Source: Lottia gigantea
Lineage: Eukaryota > Mollusca > Gastropoda > Lottiidae
Direction: 5' to 3'
Length of the DNA stretch: 64,000 bases
Assembly (NCBI RefSeq): GCF_000327385.1
Contig: NW_008709716.1
Location: forward strand, 1,329,297 to 1,393,296
The notes beneath the pieces are model-generated. The model was not told the origin of the DNA. It ran no database searches and saw only the letters and a program-made list of their open reading frames with translations. Position numbers and translations under genes: made by a program. Shown here piece by piece: positions 15,201 to 25,759 of this stretch (its first letter is position 1; each line of letters opens with the position of its first letter).

Positions 15201-18200
15201 TGTTCATTCCTTTTTATTGATCCTAATGATCGTTGGTGATTGTTTTGTTTATTTATTTATTTGTTGTTGTAAGTCTTGGTCCTCGGCTAGGTCGCAGGTG
15301 ACATAATGAAGGTCAGAAAAGCACAACCATTCATTGGTTCTTAATTTCGCGTCGGAAAAAGCGCAATCATTCATTGGTCAGTAACGTCATGTGGTAAAAA
15401 GCGCAATCGCACATTGGCTACTACTAGTTATAAATAAGACTGAGATCTTCCAAGATGGCAGTTTACGTTTAGGCGTTGATTCGTTAACGTTGACTTAGGA
15501 AGCTTGAACTTATCTCAGATAAATCGAATTTTTACGGCTAAGGTACGATAATGCAACTTTAAAGGAAGGAAGGCCCATTATGAGGTCATCGAAGCTAGAG
15601 GATGCTTCAGGGCACTCCATCGGCGCTTCTTCTAGTTCTGTAGGCCTAGTCCTAGGCCTAGCAGAAGCAGAAGCAGTAGTTCTAAGCCCAGTAGTAGATT
15701 CAACATGTAGTAGCTTGCCTATCGTTGAACCGTAGCGTTACGTGAGCTCCCACCACACCGGACCAAGCCAGCCTTGTAAATAATATGTAAATATAATTTG
15801 ATTCCATGATATCAAGGACCATGGGCTACCCGTTGGTAAGTCTACCCTGGTCTAATAAACAGAATCTCGTACCAGGAAAACATCGATGTATTATATAATA
15901 ACCTAACTTAAAAGGGAGTGTAAACTTGAGGGATGTAGTACACTGTCCCTGTTGGAAGTGGGTTTAGTGTTCCTTGGCAAGAAATATATCTTTAAAGCAC
16001 ATAATTCGACAATCTTGGACCACGAAGAGAAACCCTAAGATCGAGGCATCGACGACGCATGAGCACGGTTAGCTGAGGCTAGGCCTAAATGATTAGCGAA
16101 TGGTTTAAGGAATATCAGAAACTGATGTATTATTATGATTTAGCTCATGGTCGATCTGATGTCTCGACTCTAAGGAACTCAGAAGTTCGGGAACATGGAG
16201 TTTGCTGGAAGTGGGCTGTCTATCAATATCTACTTTGATAAACATATGTATATCACTATATAAAGCACAGTAAAATGATATATTGTTTCCTTGCTTTTAT
16301 ATTGCTAATCTCAAAACAGAACTTTGCTTGAATTAAGTTTTTCTGATGTTCTGAAGAATAATTCTGTTACATAACAACACTATTATCAGAAATATTTTTA
16401 TGTGTTTGATTGAATATTTGTGACTTAACATTGTTAACTTACTGTTTATTTTTAGAAGGCTTATTGGTATTTGTTTTAAATTCAACACTATTTCTGATTT
16501 CATTTACAACCTACAAAATAATGATGTGGTTCAGATGCAGATATTTTGCCATGATGAGGAATTAAAGGAATAGCCAATTAGACCATATATTCATCAGTAG
16601 ATATACCTTGTGTTATAAATAACATAACAGGATCCTTATATAATCCGATAAATCCACAAAACTTAGTAATTATCCATAAATATGCAATTGACTATTGAAA
16701 AACGCTTAATATAAAGATTAAGAACTTAAATTTTATGTTCATTTTAAGACATAGTATCACTTTAAAGGTAAAAGCACAAACATGTAAAAATAAATAACAT
16801 ATATTGTAATGAAGCCTGGAAAAGATAAAAAGAGATATATAATATATCAATATTTAGATCAGAAATATTTCCAATAAATTGCCTCACCTCTAAGGAATCT
16901 TGATTAGTTACAGTTTGTAAGAGAAACTTAATAACAACTGGTAAATCTTCTAATTCTACAGATTTTAATGTTTGTATAACTGATCCTCTTACCTAAAATA
17001 TTACAATAGTTAAAATAATACAAAGTTTAACAACCTTACAGACAGATCTTTTGTAAGAAACAGACTCAAGTCTCATGACTAAATCATGTCTCATGTAATT
17101 TTACAAGAAAAAAAAATTGATCAGATATATTGAAAAACATAAAATACTTTTAAATATCCTTCAAAATTATAAGCCTTTGTGATCAGGTGAAAAATTGAAG
17201 GTCATAGAGTAGAGGACACAAGCTAAATGTAAACAGAAAAGATAGCTTGCCAGGCAAGGTAAAATACGCCCACTGGCAGCTTTGATTTTGAATAAAAATA
17301 TTTAGCAGTATAGTAACAATCACCAGTATGAAATATTCAACCTTCAGTCATACACTGCTTTTGAACTTTTTAGGGCGATAATGAATAATATTGAGTATGA
17401 GTTATTGCCCTTGTTCTTGAAAACGTGTTCAATTTTTAGCTCATGAAAACTTTAGAAGGCAAATATTCAATCTTCTGAATAATAAAAGCAAGATTTGTCA
17501 AAATCCAGCAACAATCATGTCTTTTAGTTTTTAAGAGCTTAATTTGAAAGCGTTTTCAAGAACAAAGGGCAGTAATTCATACTAAATATTTTTCAATTCT
17601 TCTGATTTTCAATAGGGTTCATCCTTGGGTGATTACAAACATTCACACCTAGTTTCATCAAAATCCATCAAGAATTGTGCCTTCTTGAGTGATTACGAGC
17701 TAAAAATTGAATGTATTTTCAAGAACAAGGGTAATAACTCATACTAAATATTTTTCGATTCTTCTGATTTTCAATAGGGTTCATCCTTGGGTGATTACGA
17801 ACACTCATACCAAGTTTTGTCAAAATCCATCAAGAATTGTGCCTTCTAGAGTGTTTACGAACTAAAAATTGAACGCGGTTTCAAGAACAAGGGCAGTAAC
17901 TCATACTAAATATTTTTCGATTATTCTGATTTTCAATGGGGTTCATCCTTGGGTGATTACAAACACTCATGCCAAGTTTCGTTAAAATCCATCAAGAATT
18001 GTCCCTTCTAGGATGTTTACGAGCTAAAAATTGAACGCGTTTTCATGTGGGCTTATAAAAAAGCATGACATGCTTATTATAGTGAGTAGAAGGAATGAGA
18101 AACCTACTTCAAGAAGTAACTCTGATGTCAGATTTAAATTTGATAATGCATCTAATACAGCTACTGTTAACTGATTCCCTTCTAATAATACATCTCTACA

Positions 18201-21200
18201 AAATAAATATAATATATAGTATAATTATTTCAATTCTAAACATTGATATCTCAAGAACATACCATATTGCATACTCAACAATCATATTAGATACATACCA
18301 TGATATACTAATCAATAAAGAATACTCACCTCAAGGTGTTAGCTACTGTTGCATGTTCTGAATCTTCTATTATTTCTGGTAAACATGTTATTATTTCTCT
18401 CTGTATATCTAATGATGTTATACTTATCATTTCTATCAACTTCTTACTCAATTTCTACAATAAAGATAGTGGACCACAGCCATATACACCCACCACAGTA
18501 TGCAGATGGTAAAAACGAAACATCCATTTTAAGTTTCATCAAAATCGGTTGAAAACTAAGATGGCATATTCATGATTTTGGGGCAAGGGCAATAACTCTG
18601 CTTCTAACGGTCGAAAATAGCTCCAATTTGAGCTTGATCTTCGTTTTATGAATATGTATACACATATTTCATTTGATTCCATCAAAAAATCTAGTTTTTA
18701 GAGCGTTCAAAAGCAAATGTTGACGGACGGAGTGTTTACGAGCAATTGATGCGGATAGAAGCACTTACTGAATAGAGTTTAAAGGGCGATAACTCCTCAA
18801 AACTGACGTAAGAGGCCTAAATCTTGAAAAAGCCTTAAATCTAATCAGAAGAAAACTGAACTTTCTCAAACCTTTCGATTTAGGTCCAAAAACATCCATT
18901 TTAAGTTTCATCAAAATCGGTTGAAAACTAAGTGAGTAATAGCAAATTCAAGATTTTGGGGCAAGGGCAATAACTTTGCCACTAACGGTCAAAAATAGCT
19001 CAAATTCAAATTGATCTTCGTTTTATCAATATGTATACACATACCGAATTTCATTTGATTACATCAAAAAATCAAATTTTTAGAGCGTTTACAAGCAAAT
19101 GTTGATGGACGGACGGAAAGGGGTGCCGACAATATACGTCCACATAGAGAGATGTGGGCTGATAGAAACATAAAGGGCACTTTCAAATTATACTTTCTAT
19201 ATAAGAAAGCCTAAGGTCTGAAAGGTGGTTGAAATCTGTTAAGGAGAGACTCGACTAACTATGAGTTTTTAACTGGTCAATCAAGACATAACCTGCACCA
19301 AAATCGATCAATTTTTTCAAGGGGTGAATTATTTTATCCACTTCGTAGAGCGCTGGAACAATATCTCAATGAATCCATACATTGCCATACCCACATTGTA
19401 TCGTATGGTTCAGCATTGATACCAGGCATACTTGAAAAACATGTATGTATACCCATATAACTAAACCTCATAAAAATGCTTTAAATGTGCAATTCGTTAG
19501 TGTAAATATGGCAACAGCAAATCTATCAATAATAAATTAATAATAATATAATATTATTCTTTTATCATTTGAAAATATCAGTGAAAGAATCCTTGTCACG
19601 ATAAGTATCATTTTGTAGTCCAAATATTGTTATATGTAACATATTGTGACATGATTGGAAATACCTGTCACTACCCTTTCGTACGGAAAGAAAGAATATA
19701 TTGCGGTTTTTATCATAAGTCAAAAGCTACATTTTAACATCAATATTTATGTTCTTCCTTATAAATTTTAATTTTTTTTACTACAATATTATGTAGTAAG
19801 TATTTAACAAATTTTTTTTAAATGAGAAATTGTTATATACACATAGTTAGTTACATCATACCAATAATAAAACACTCACCTTACAATCTATAATACGATC
19901 TAACCATCGAAACTGGCTCAGTAATAGATGAGGTACAAATAATTTCTCACCATTCTCTATGATATGACTAGAAAATAGAATGAAACATACCTCATGATAT
20001 AAATCATAAAACATTCGTGGAAATATTGCTTGAGATATCAACATACCATGCAAACTATTTGTCATCATCATTGGTAAAAAAAACAAAAGTCACAAGACTT
20101 GATGGATAATCAGACCGATAAATAATGACAACAGCAATATAATCTCATCATTAATAATATTCACTAAAAGTGTGACAGTATGGCTAAACATAGTATTCTC
20201 CTTTGTTCATAAGATTTTACAAATTAGTTTATAATCAAATATACGTACTCAGCATCACCAATGAATTCTGGTAATTTCTCTAATAGCATATTCATAACAT
20301 CATTCTAAAATCAAATAAAAAAAAAAAGTATTCATTTCTTCGTATAAGGAGTCTAAAATTTTAAAGGATACTTTCAAGGCAATTTACTTTTCAGTTGGGA
20401 AATGTAGGTTTTTATGTCGGAATTATAAAACGGTTGCTGTTATTTAAAAATCCTAATCAAAGGGTCATACTTTATAAATTCTAATCAAATACTTTACCTG
20501 TAGCATGTCCACACCCATCAATATACGAACTACGCTATCTTGTATAGAAGCTCGAGCACTAAGTTATATCAAATATAGGTTAATCTTAAAAACTACATGT
20601 AAAATTCTTTATGAGTAATACAATGTGGGTGTAATATTTTAGTCTAGAAGGATGAACTATAATTCTTTACTATTGGGGGATTCTATCTTGATTCATCAAG
20701 GGAACAAGATACTAATGACATTTAATCCTTGATGCACTCAGCAAGCAAAGCACATCAATCCCTTTGACCATGTAGCAACCATGTTACATTTATATGAAAA
20801 AATTATCAGTAACAGTGCCAGGGATATCGGCTGGCTCTTACAGTGGTAAGAGGTAATGGTGGAAGGAATTAGGTAAGTAACTATATACCAGTAGAAAGTT
20901 TGTCAACAAAATAACAGTAACATGAAATCAGACTTACTTATCACAATCAGTACTTGTTATAGTTGGCATCAATACCTTATGAAACCTGGAAGACACATAT
21001 TTCAACAGAATACAGTTATAATCTGGAGAGTTTCTTACTGCGTTAACTTTTTGTCAGCTTGTAAAAGATTTATTTTGGCATGTAATTACTTCCAATATAC
21101 TAACATAAGCAATCATCTTAAGTCAATAGGTTGTATTAAATATTTTACCTCTTATCTTCTGACATATAATTCTGTAAACCTTCTAACAATTCATTTACAG

Positions 21201-24200
21201 TCTGAAACATTTAATCAGAATGTACATATCTAACTACATATAGAGGAAACAAAATATATATGGATATTTGGGTTTGAAAAATATAATTGTAATTATATAG
21301 TTTAGGAATACATGAAAAAGAACAATAAGCAAGGTTTATAATTTCCTCTTTTATCCAACGACATTGCAAAGAGAAAGTAACAATACATAGTAACATGATT
21401 TAACACCTATAAATTGAAAATACTATTAATTTCAGGAGACTTTCTACTTTTACATGGATTTAAGATGATAAAGATAGCTTGCCAGGCAAGGTAATATACG
21501 CCCACTGGCATCTTTGATTTTAAAAAAAATATGAAAGAGCAAGGGCAATAACTCATACTAAATATTTTTCAATTCTTCTGATTTTCAATAGGGTTCACCC
21601 TTGGGTGATAACGAACATTCACACCAAGTTTCGTCAAAAATCTGTCAAGAATTGTCCCTTCAAGAGTGTTTACAAGCTAAAACTTGAACGCGTTTTCAAG
21701 AACAAGGGCAACAATTCTTCTGATTTTCCATAGAGTTCATCTTTGGTTGATTATGAACACTCACATCAAGTTTTGTCAAAATCCATCAAGAATTGTCCCT
21801 TCTAGAGTGTTTACAAGCTAAAAATTGAACGCGTTTTCAAGAACAAGGGCAATAACTTATATTAAATATTTTTTGATTCTTCTGATTTTCAATAGGTTTC
21901 ATCCTTGGGTGATTACGAAACACTCGAAACACGAAACACAAGTTTTGTCAAAATGCGACTAGAATTGTGCCTTCTTGAGTGTTTACGAGCTAAAAATTGA
22001 ACGCGTTTTCAAGAACATGGGCAATAACTTATATTAAATATTTTTCGATTCTTCTGATTTTCAATAGGTTTCATCCTTGGGTGAACACTCATACCAAGTT
22101 TTGTCAAAATCCGACTAGAATTGTGTCTTGTAGAGTGTTTACGAGCAATTGTGGACGGACCGACGGACGGACATGGGTGACGGCAATATAAGGCCCCCCA
22201 TTTCATGTGGGCGTATAAAAATTAACATACTTCTGGATATGTTTCATGTGCTTTCATTGCAACAACTAGATTCTTTTGAAACATGGCCTGATCAATACCT
22301 ATGACAATAAGAGTGAAAAAATAAAAAACAAAGAGAACAAAGAATGACACAAATGAGTTCGATGTTTAAGCAAAGTCTTCAACTTCCAGAGTCAAAATCT
22401 TTCCAAGTAGAGCTACATACGTCTATAGAAAAGGTCAAATGCTACAGTCAAGTAACCTAATTTCCTGCTAACCTATTTTTCGTGCATTTCCGGAACAATG
22501 TCAGCTAGTAGAATGAATCCAGTAGTCTCAATCACGGTAAAATCTATTAATGTATACTTTGACAAATACAAAATGGCGGATTTCAGTTATTACCAAACTT
22601 TACAATTTTTTATCAGCCGAATTTCCTTATAATCCCCAGTTGTAATCGGAATTCATAGTGTCGTCTGCTAGAATGTTGTCCAACGAATGAAGTCACGTGA
22701 TCAACTAGTGGGTTCCATGTCAGCAGAAAAATTCTATGCAACACAATGTGGGCCATATTCTTATGTTGTTTCAATGATTTTTTGCATTAAATCACGCTAC
22801 GTATCTTATTTTGTCAGTCACTATTTTTTTTTTAAATCATGGTTCTTTGAAGGAATTGTCATTAGTTATAAAGAATTGATATTAAAGATAATTATTAAGA
22901 GAAAATAATTATACCACTCAGCATCCATACAACTTGACTTATTTATAGATCAAACATTGTACATGAAAATAGGTGACGCATTTTGCCGCCATGGTCGAGT
23001 TGGTTACTCATGAAATATGGGTCAAAGTGAGAGATTCATAAAGAAAATCGAAACAAACCAATTTTAATTATTTTGTAGAATATCTGAGGAAACATCTAAG
23101 ATATAGAAAAAAATTTTCCATTTTTTTAACTTTGTTGAAATTTGGTCTTGAATCCTTATATGCACGAAGATAGCTTGCCAGGCAAGGTAATATACGCCCA
23201 CTGGCAGCTTAGATTTTAAATAAAAATATTTAGTAGTACAGTAATAATTAGTACGAAATAATCAACCTTCAGACATACACTTCTTTTGAACTTTTTGAGG
23301 CGATACTGAATAATATTATCAAAATCTGTCAAGAATTGGGCCATCTAGACTGTTTACAGACTAAAAATTTAATGGGCAATAACTCAAACTAAATATTTTT
23401 CAATATTTCTGATTTTGGATAGGGTTTATCCTTGGGTGATTACAAACACTCACACCAATTTTCGTCAAAATCCATCAAGAATTGTCCCTTCTAGAGTGTT
23501 TACAAGCTAAAATTGAACTCGCTTTCAAGAGCAAGAGCAATAACTCATTAATTACTTTTATTTTTTTTTTATTTTCAATAGGGTTCATTCTTGGGTGATA
23601 ACAAACACTCATGCCAAGTTTCGTCAAAATCCATCAAGAATTGTCCCTTCTAGAGTGTTTACAAGCTAAAATTGAACTCGCTTTCAAGAGCAAGAGCAAT
23701 AACTCATTAATTACTTTTATTTTTTTTTTATTTTCAATAGGGTTCATTCTTGGGTGATAACAAACACTCACACCAATTTTCGTCAAAATCCATCAAGAAT
23801 TGTCCCTTCTAGAGTGTTTACAAGCTAAAATTGAACTCGCTTTCAAGAGCAAGAGCAATAACTCATTAATTACTTTTATTTTTTTTTTATTTTCAATAGG
23901 GTTCATTCTTGGGTGATAACAAACACTCATGCCAAGTTTCGTCAAAATCCGTCAAGAATTGTCCCTTCTAGAGTGTTTTCAAGCTAAAAATTGAACACGT
24001 TTTCAAGAACAAGAGCAATAACTCATACTAAATATTTTTCGATTCTTCTGATTTTCAATAGGGTTCATCCTTGGGTGATTACGAACGCTCCTGCCAAGTT
24101 TCGTTAAAATCCATCAAGAATTGTGTCTTGTAGAGTGTTTACGAGCAATTGTGGACGGACATGGATAACGGCAATAGGTTACACCACTGTACTGTATACT

Positions 24201-24556
24201 TACTTATTTCATTATTGGCTGATCCATCTTTCAGTATGATACCACAAGTACTAACAAGCTCAGTAAATACTGATTTTTCATTGTAGTTGTTATCTCGTAC
24301 CTTTCTCTTCTTTGTACTCGAAACTAAATTGAACAAAACAGAATTAAAATGTCTTAGATTAATGCTTATTTGTAGTATTGAATGAATTTGTTGGACATGA
24401 GTTTTAAGAATCAAAATACCTATCCAGAACAAGTTTGCCTTTGTTAACAACATGATTCTGATATAAATATTATGAATAATAGTGGGTTTTATACAAACCT
24501 GAACTATCTGATGATTTTCTTTTAGATCTTACTGTTGAATCTTTTGACTTCACCAT
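849..24556 (-). CDS. FANCD2: FANCD2, Fanconi anaemia group D2 protein, complete gene of about 40 coding exons
   Basis: Encodes the nuclear FANCD2 subunit that pairs with FANCI, clamps DNA and is monoubiquitinated by the FANCL/UBE2T complex during interstrand-crosslink repair. I followed homology to human FANCD2 from the N-terminus to the acidic C-terminus, in order and without rearrangement, over 40 minus-strand exons. All exons are bounded by AG/GT, and phases agree at every junction but one (exon 30/31). The spliced length is about 1383 residues against 1451 in human. No small catalytic motif is expected, since the family is an alpha-solenoid. The ATG at 24556-24554 is the first Met before a basic N-terminus; the stop is at 851-849. 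An acceptor-like TTCTAG just upstream of the ATG suggests a 5'UTR intron. The gene spans 23.7 kb mainly because of repeats in its introns. Identification is firm; individual junctions are inferred by eye. Confidence 0.97.
2530..4050 (-). mobile_element. 5'-truncated LINE (CR1/L2-type reverse transcriptase) in a FANCD2 intron
   Basis: Minus-strand ORF 4033-3050 is the reverse transcriptase of a non-LTR element: [48 protein letters not shown] and the catalytic YADDTQL. The C-terminal LINE domain continues in another frame at about 3020-2750 ([31 protein letters not shown]), with WNSLPNKLK recognisable beyond a stop. The endonuclease and 5' end are missing. It sits between FANCD2 exons 36 and 35, in the same orientation as the gene. 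It is a dead copy with at least one frameshift and one stop. RT layout favours the CR1/L2 side of the LINE tree. Confidence 0.88.
4631..4963 (-). mobile_element. pearl-like (Helentron-associated) element P1
   Basis: The low-coordinate end AAGATAGCTTGCCAGGCAAG is followed by ACATACGCCCAC; the high end is TCCATGTGGGCGCATGA. One core remnant (accaaat, attaaaatcagttgaaaact) lies between. Preceded by AA like its relatives. In the FANCD2 intron between exons 35 and 34. Strand is given for the Helentron orientation, with the hairpin as 3' end. Confidence 0.7.
6262..6635. other. FANCD2 intron 30, nothing recognised, probable site of an unfound small exon
   Basis: Both strands show short coding-like stretches: plus 6297-6488, and a minus-strand 28-residue stretch just beyond the exon 30 donor. 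I recognise neither. The phase clash between exons 30 and 31 means a 3n+2-nt exon may be hidden here. Confidence 0.3.
6636..9628 (-). CDS. FANCD2: FANCD2 exons 22-30 (residues 644-961)
   Basis: Exons: 9497-9628, 9158-9258, 8952-9067, 8541-8649, 8217-8334, 7979-8048, 7646-7740, 7376-7457, 6636-6764. Matches include [13 protein letters not shown] (human IAINLLPLLFSQ), [18 protein letters not shown] (human HNGNLEEIDGLLDCPIF), [14 protein letters not shown] (human LNWFREIVNAF), YIPPLANFD (human YVPPLGNFD), [12 protein letters not shown] and [16 protein letters not shown]. Exons 26-28 carry a lysine- and serine-rich linker ([16 protein letters not shown]), as in human. Introns are 120-420 bp and largely free of repeats, so this is the most compact part of the gene. 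Confidence 0.93.
9897..12743 (-). CDS. FANCD2: FANCD2 exons 15-21, containing the monoubiquitination lysine (residues 404-643)
   Basis: Exons: 12609-12743, 12283-12414, 11946-12053, 11662-11711, 11467-11526, 11007-11166, 9897-9973. Exon 18 reads [17 protein letters not shown] and aligns with human DDMHLVIRKQLSSTVFK, whose Lys561 is the FANCL target. The equivalent here is Lys537, codon 11687-11685. Exon 17 ([20 protein letters not shown]) aligns with the human segment proposed as a PCNA-interacting motif, but the aromatic pair FY is YS here, so that motif looks weak. Exon 20 matches the human [20 protein letters not shown] region. The intron between exons 20 and 21 is filled by 23-bp tandem repeats. 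Confidence 0.95.
9974..10740. repeat. 23-bp minisatellite array in FANCD2 intron 20
   Basis: About 33 tandem units of mostly 23 bp. The left part repeats AATAAGAATATTTATAGCTC. It then shifts through intermediates to units reading ATAACACTATCTACATTTC or ATACCAATATCTACATTTC. The two right-hand variants alternate in runs, which suggests block duplications of several units. The array starts immediately at the acceptor side of FANCD2 exon 21, whose 5' boundary is 9973. Confidence 0.9.
13409..18454 (-). CDS. FANCD2: FANCD2 exons 9-14 (alpha-solenoid, residues 185-403)
   Basis: Exons: 18330-18454, 18108-18195, 16888-16992, 16443-16510, 14294-14390, 13409-13582. Diagnostic segments are [20 protein letters not shown] (human LQHDIITSLPEILGDSQH), [18 protein letters not shown] (human IRLEDLPVIIKFILHSVT), [20 protein letters not shown] (human [20 protein letters not shown]) and [16 protein letters not shown]. 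The linker in exons 12-13 ([19 protein letters not shown]) is shorter and more polar than in human, which suggests a disordered loop. Introns here carry pearl-like elements and a promoter-like stretch. Confidence 0.92.
13694..14190 (-). mobile_element. pearl-like element P2
   Basis: Low end GATAGCTTGCCAGGCAAGG with ACATACGCCCAC; high end CAATATACGTCCACATTTCC then CATATAAAAA. The core has CAAGGGCAATAACTCAAAAAC and two AATTTCA-type units, the second of the two core types in this window. Intron between FANCD2 exons 14 and 13. Confidence 0.75.
14391..16442. other. FANCD2 intron 12, non-coding apart from the promoter-like stretch
   Basis: Includes a poly-G run at 14430-14441 and locally less AT-rich sequence at 15030-16080, rich in the phrase AGGCCTAG. 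I find no exon or transposase. The compositional change suggests inserted DNA of unknown type. Confidence 0.4.
15300..15480 (+). promoter_or_regulatory. promoter-like stretch: three CCAAT boxes at 40-bp spacing and a TATA box
   Basis: ATTGG (inverted CCAAT) occurs at 15333, 15373 and 15413, exactly 40 bp apart, within three copies of a 40-bp unit containing AAAAGCGCAATC or a close variant. A CRE-like AACGTCA lies between the second and third. TATAAATA follows at 15429-15436, and a less AT-rich leader begins after it. AATAAA appears at about 15855. The arrangement suits a pol II promoter and could be the regulatory part of a solo LTR-like remnant or of another transposon. It lies inside a FANCD2 intron on the opposite strand. 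No ORF follows. Confidence 0.45.
16592..16765. mobile_element. partial TTAA-type MITE, same family as 34991-35308
   Basis: It shares the interior (AATCCGATAAATCCACAAAA, ATATGCAATTGACTATTGAA) and the right end AGTATCACTTTAA with the complete copy at 34991-35308. The left inverted repeat is missing. Confidence 0.7.
17240..18063 (-). mobile_element. pearl-like element P3 with about 160-bp tandem cores
   Basis: Low end GATAGCTTGCCAGGCAAGG, then AAAATACGCCCACTGGCAGC; high end TTTTCATGTGGGCTTATAAAA. The first core fragment (about 17393-17455) is inverted. The following three or four units run direct, each with aataactcatactaaatat, ttcatccttgggtgatta and tcaaaatccatcaagaattg. Intron between FANCD2 exons 11 and 10, ending 44 bp from the exon 10 donor. 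Confidence 0.85.
18466..19170 (-). mobile_element. diverged pearl-like element P4
   Basis: Low end AAGATAGTGGACCACAGCC then CATATACACCCACC; high end GACAATATACGTCCACAT. The core contains two long units with TTTTAAGTTTCATCAAAATC and CAAGGGCAATAACT. The hairpin differs from that of P1-P3. Intron between FANCD2 exons 9 and 8. Confidence 0.6.
19880..24556 (-). CDS. FANCD2: FANCD2 exons 1-8 (N-terminal region, residues 1-184)
   Basis: Exons: 24499-24556, 24204-24323, 22231-22298, 21149-21201, 20938-20985, 20498-20558, 20249-20304, 19880-19967. The product starts [19 protein letters not shown] and has TKKRKV at about residues 23-28, an SV40-type nuclear localisation signal. Clear matches to human are [12 protein letters not shown] (human LLKISGIILKTGE), [17 protein letters not shown] and [16 protein letters not shown] (human LIVSQLKWLDRVVDGK). 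The 48-nt exon 5 has no long ORF. I recovered it from phase and from similarity to the human FRNCLLSCERLQDEEAS block. Running lengths close in phase at each junction. Confidence 0.9.
21471..22222 (-). mobile_element. pearl-like element P5
   Basis: Low end AAGATAGCTTGCCAGGCAAG with AATATACGCCCACTGGC; high end TTCATGTGGGCGTATAAAAA. Four or five cores with CAAGGGCAATAACT, then a (GGAC)n-type stretch before the high end. It ends about 7 bp from the exon 3 donor of FANCD2 (GT at 22230-22229), so it nearly abuts the splice site. Confidence 0.88.
22445..24189. mobile_element. Tc1/mariner-type MITE copy 1, split by pearl-like element P6
   Basis: Starts TA-CAGTCAAGTAACCTA and ends TAGGTTACACCACTG-TA. 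The ends are inverted repeats beginning CAGT and flanked by TA, as in Tc1/mariner. The interior matches the copy at 52113-52799 (AATGTCAGCTAGTAGAATGA, TTATTTATAGATCAAAC). About 23167-24171 is a later insertion of P6. No transposase. In FANCD2 intron 2, its right end 13 bp from the exon 2 donor. Confidence 0.85.
23167..24171 (-). mobile_element. pearl-like element P6 nested in the MITE
   Basis: Low end GATAGCTTGCCAGGCAAGG. Three nearly identical units of about 158 bp (around 23535, 23693 and 23852, each with GAGCAATAACTCATTAATTA) show recent tandem amplification. The usual high end is lost: the element stops after GACATGGATAACGGCAA, directly against MITE sequence. Confidence 0.85.
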
Positions 24557-25100
24557 AATGATTGATATAGATAATATAACATCTCACTAGAAAAGAAAAT
24601 TTGAATAATGCTTCAATTGTTCGACATTGTTTTGATAGATAGGTTTGGGGAAACAAAGAAATTGTCTGACATGCAACATTTCTGAATATCTTACTCTTAG
24701 GTACGGTATCCTTTTTTTTATGAACAATCTTATATTCCTAACTTATATAAGTTATGCTATCTCTTAGCATGGAGGTACTTGTATTTAGGATAGACCTATT
24801 CTATAAAATGTAGCCTTGCCCTTATTTAGTTATTAACTCAAAATTTAAGTTTCAGAAATCAGTAGGTAGGCTCAGGCCAAGGCCAAAGCCAAAGCCAAAG
24901 CCAATGTGTCAAGTCCGAATACTGCCTAGAAGATAATAATTACTGTAAGTTTAGTCTATTTCGAAATCTAATCATAAATTTGGTGTTTAAAGCCTAATCA
25001 TGTACAGTTTATAACCTTTGATGTACTAAAATGACAGAACAAAGTTTACCGCCATATTACGATCTATTTATGGATGATGTGACACAACCCCGGAAGAAGT
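24557..25100. other. FANCD2 upstream region
   Basis: Probable FANCD2 promoter and 5'UTR. It includes a short (AAGCC)n-like repeat at 24880-24904. I see no clear TATA box and no exon of another gene. Confidence 0.4.
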
Positions 25101-25106
25101 TTTATT

Positions 25107-25305
25107 GGTTAGTCCGAAACATCTGCCTCTATTCCAGCCTCTGGTGGCTATAGTAGAAGTTGATGGCGTAGAGACATCCAATTAGGCCCTGTTTAATGGA
25201 GATTTTCAGCACCTCTGAAGGTGCAGGTTGTCTAATTAAGACACACTTTTTACCTACTATCTCTGAGTCAAAAGCAATCAGAGACTGGAATGGAGGCAGA
25301 TGTTT
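25107..25305. mobile_element. palindromic MITE (CATCTGCC family)
   Basis: Left AAACATCTGCCTCTATTCCA and right TGGAATGGAGGCAGATGTTT are inverted repeats about 190 bp apart. A partial copy sharing TTAGTCCGAAACATCTGCCT lies at 63328. No coding capacity; superfamily unknown. Confidence 0.6.
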
Positions 25306-25759
25306 TTGAATAAATTTAAAGTTAGCCTATACCACCTCTGGCTCTTAATCTTATGACGTTGAAATTTGAAATCGTCTTATAAATAAGTTATAGCCTATAG
25401 AGATTATATCCTTTAGTCATGGCACCTGGTAAGTCCAGTTGATGAATATAGTTATTTATATACCAAATCGGTTAGAAAAACTACATTTCGTAATAAGTCT
25501 TCGGAGTACTGTAATTCGGAGCATTGCACGAGACATACAATATGGATTTGGGTAAGCAAGTAGGGCATAAACAATGAATATTTTAATTTTGTTTACTGTC
25601 TTATCTGTAGTAGTTTAATTATGATGTCAGTGCATCCTTAATATATATGAAACAAAGATTATGATGGAATGATGATCTACGTTGCTGCTCCTGTATAATT
25701 AACAATATTTATAGTAGAACATTATTTTTCAAAAAGGTCGTGCTTGTTTTGAACTTTTG

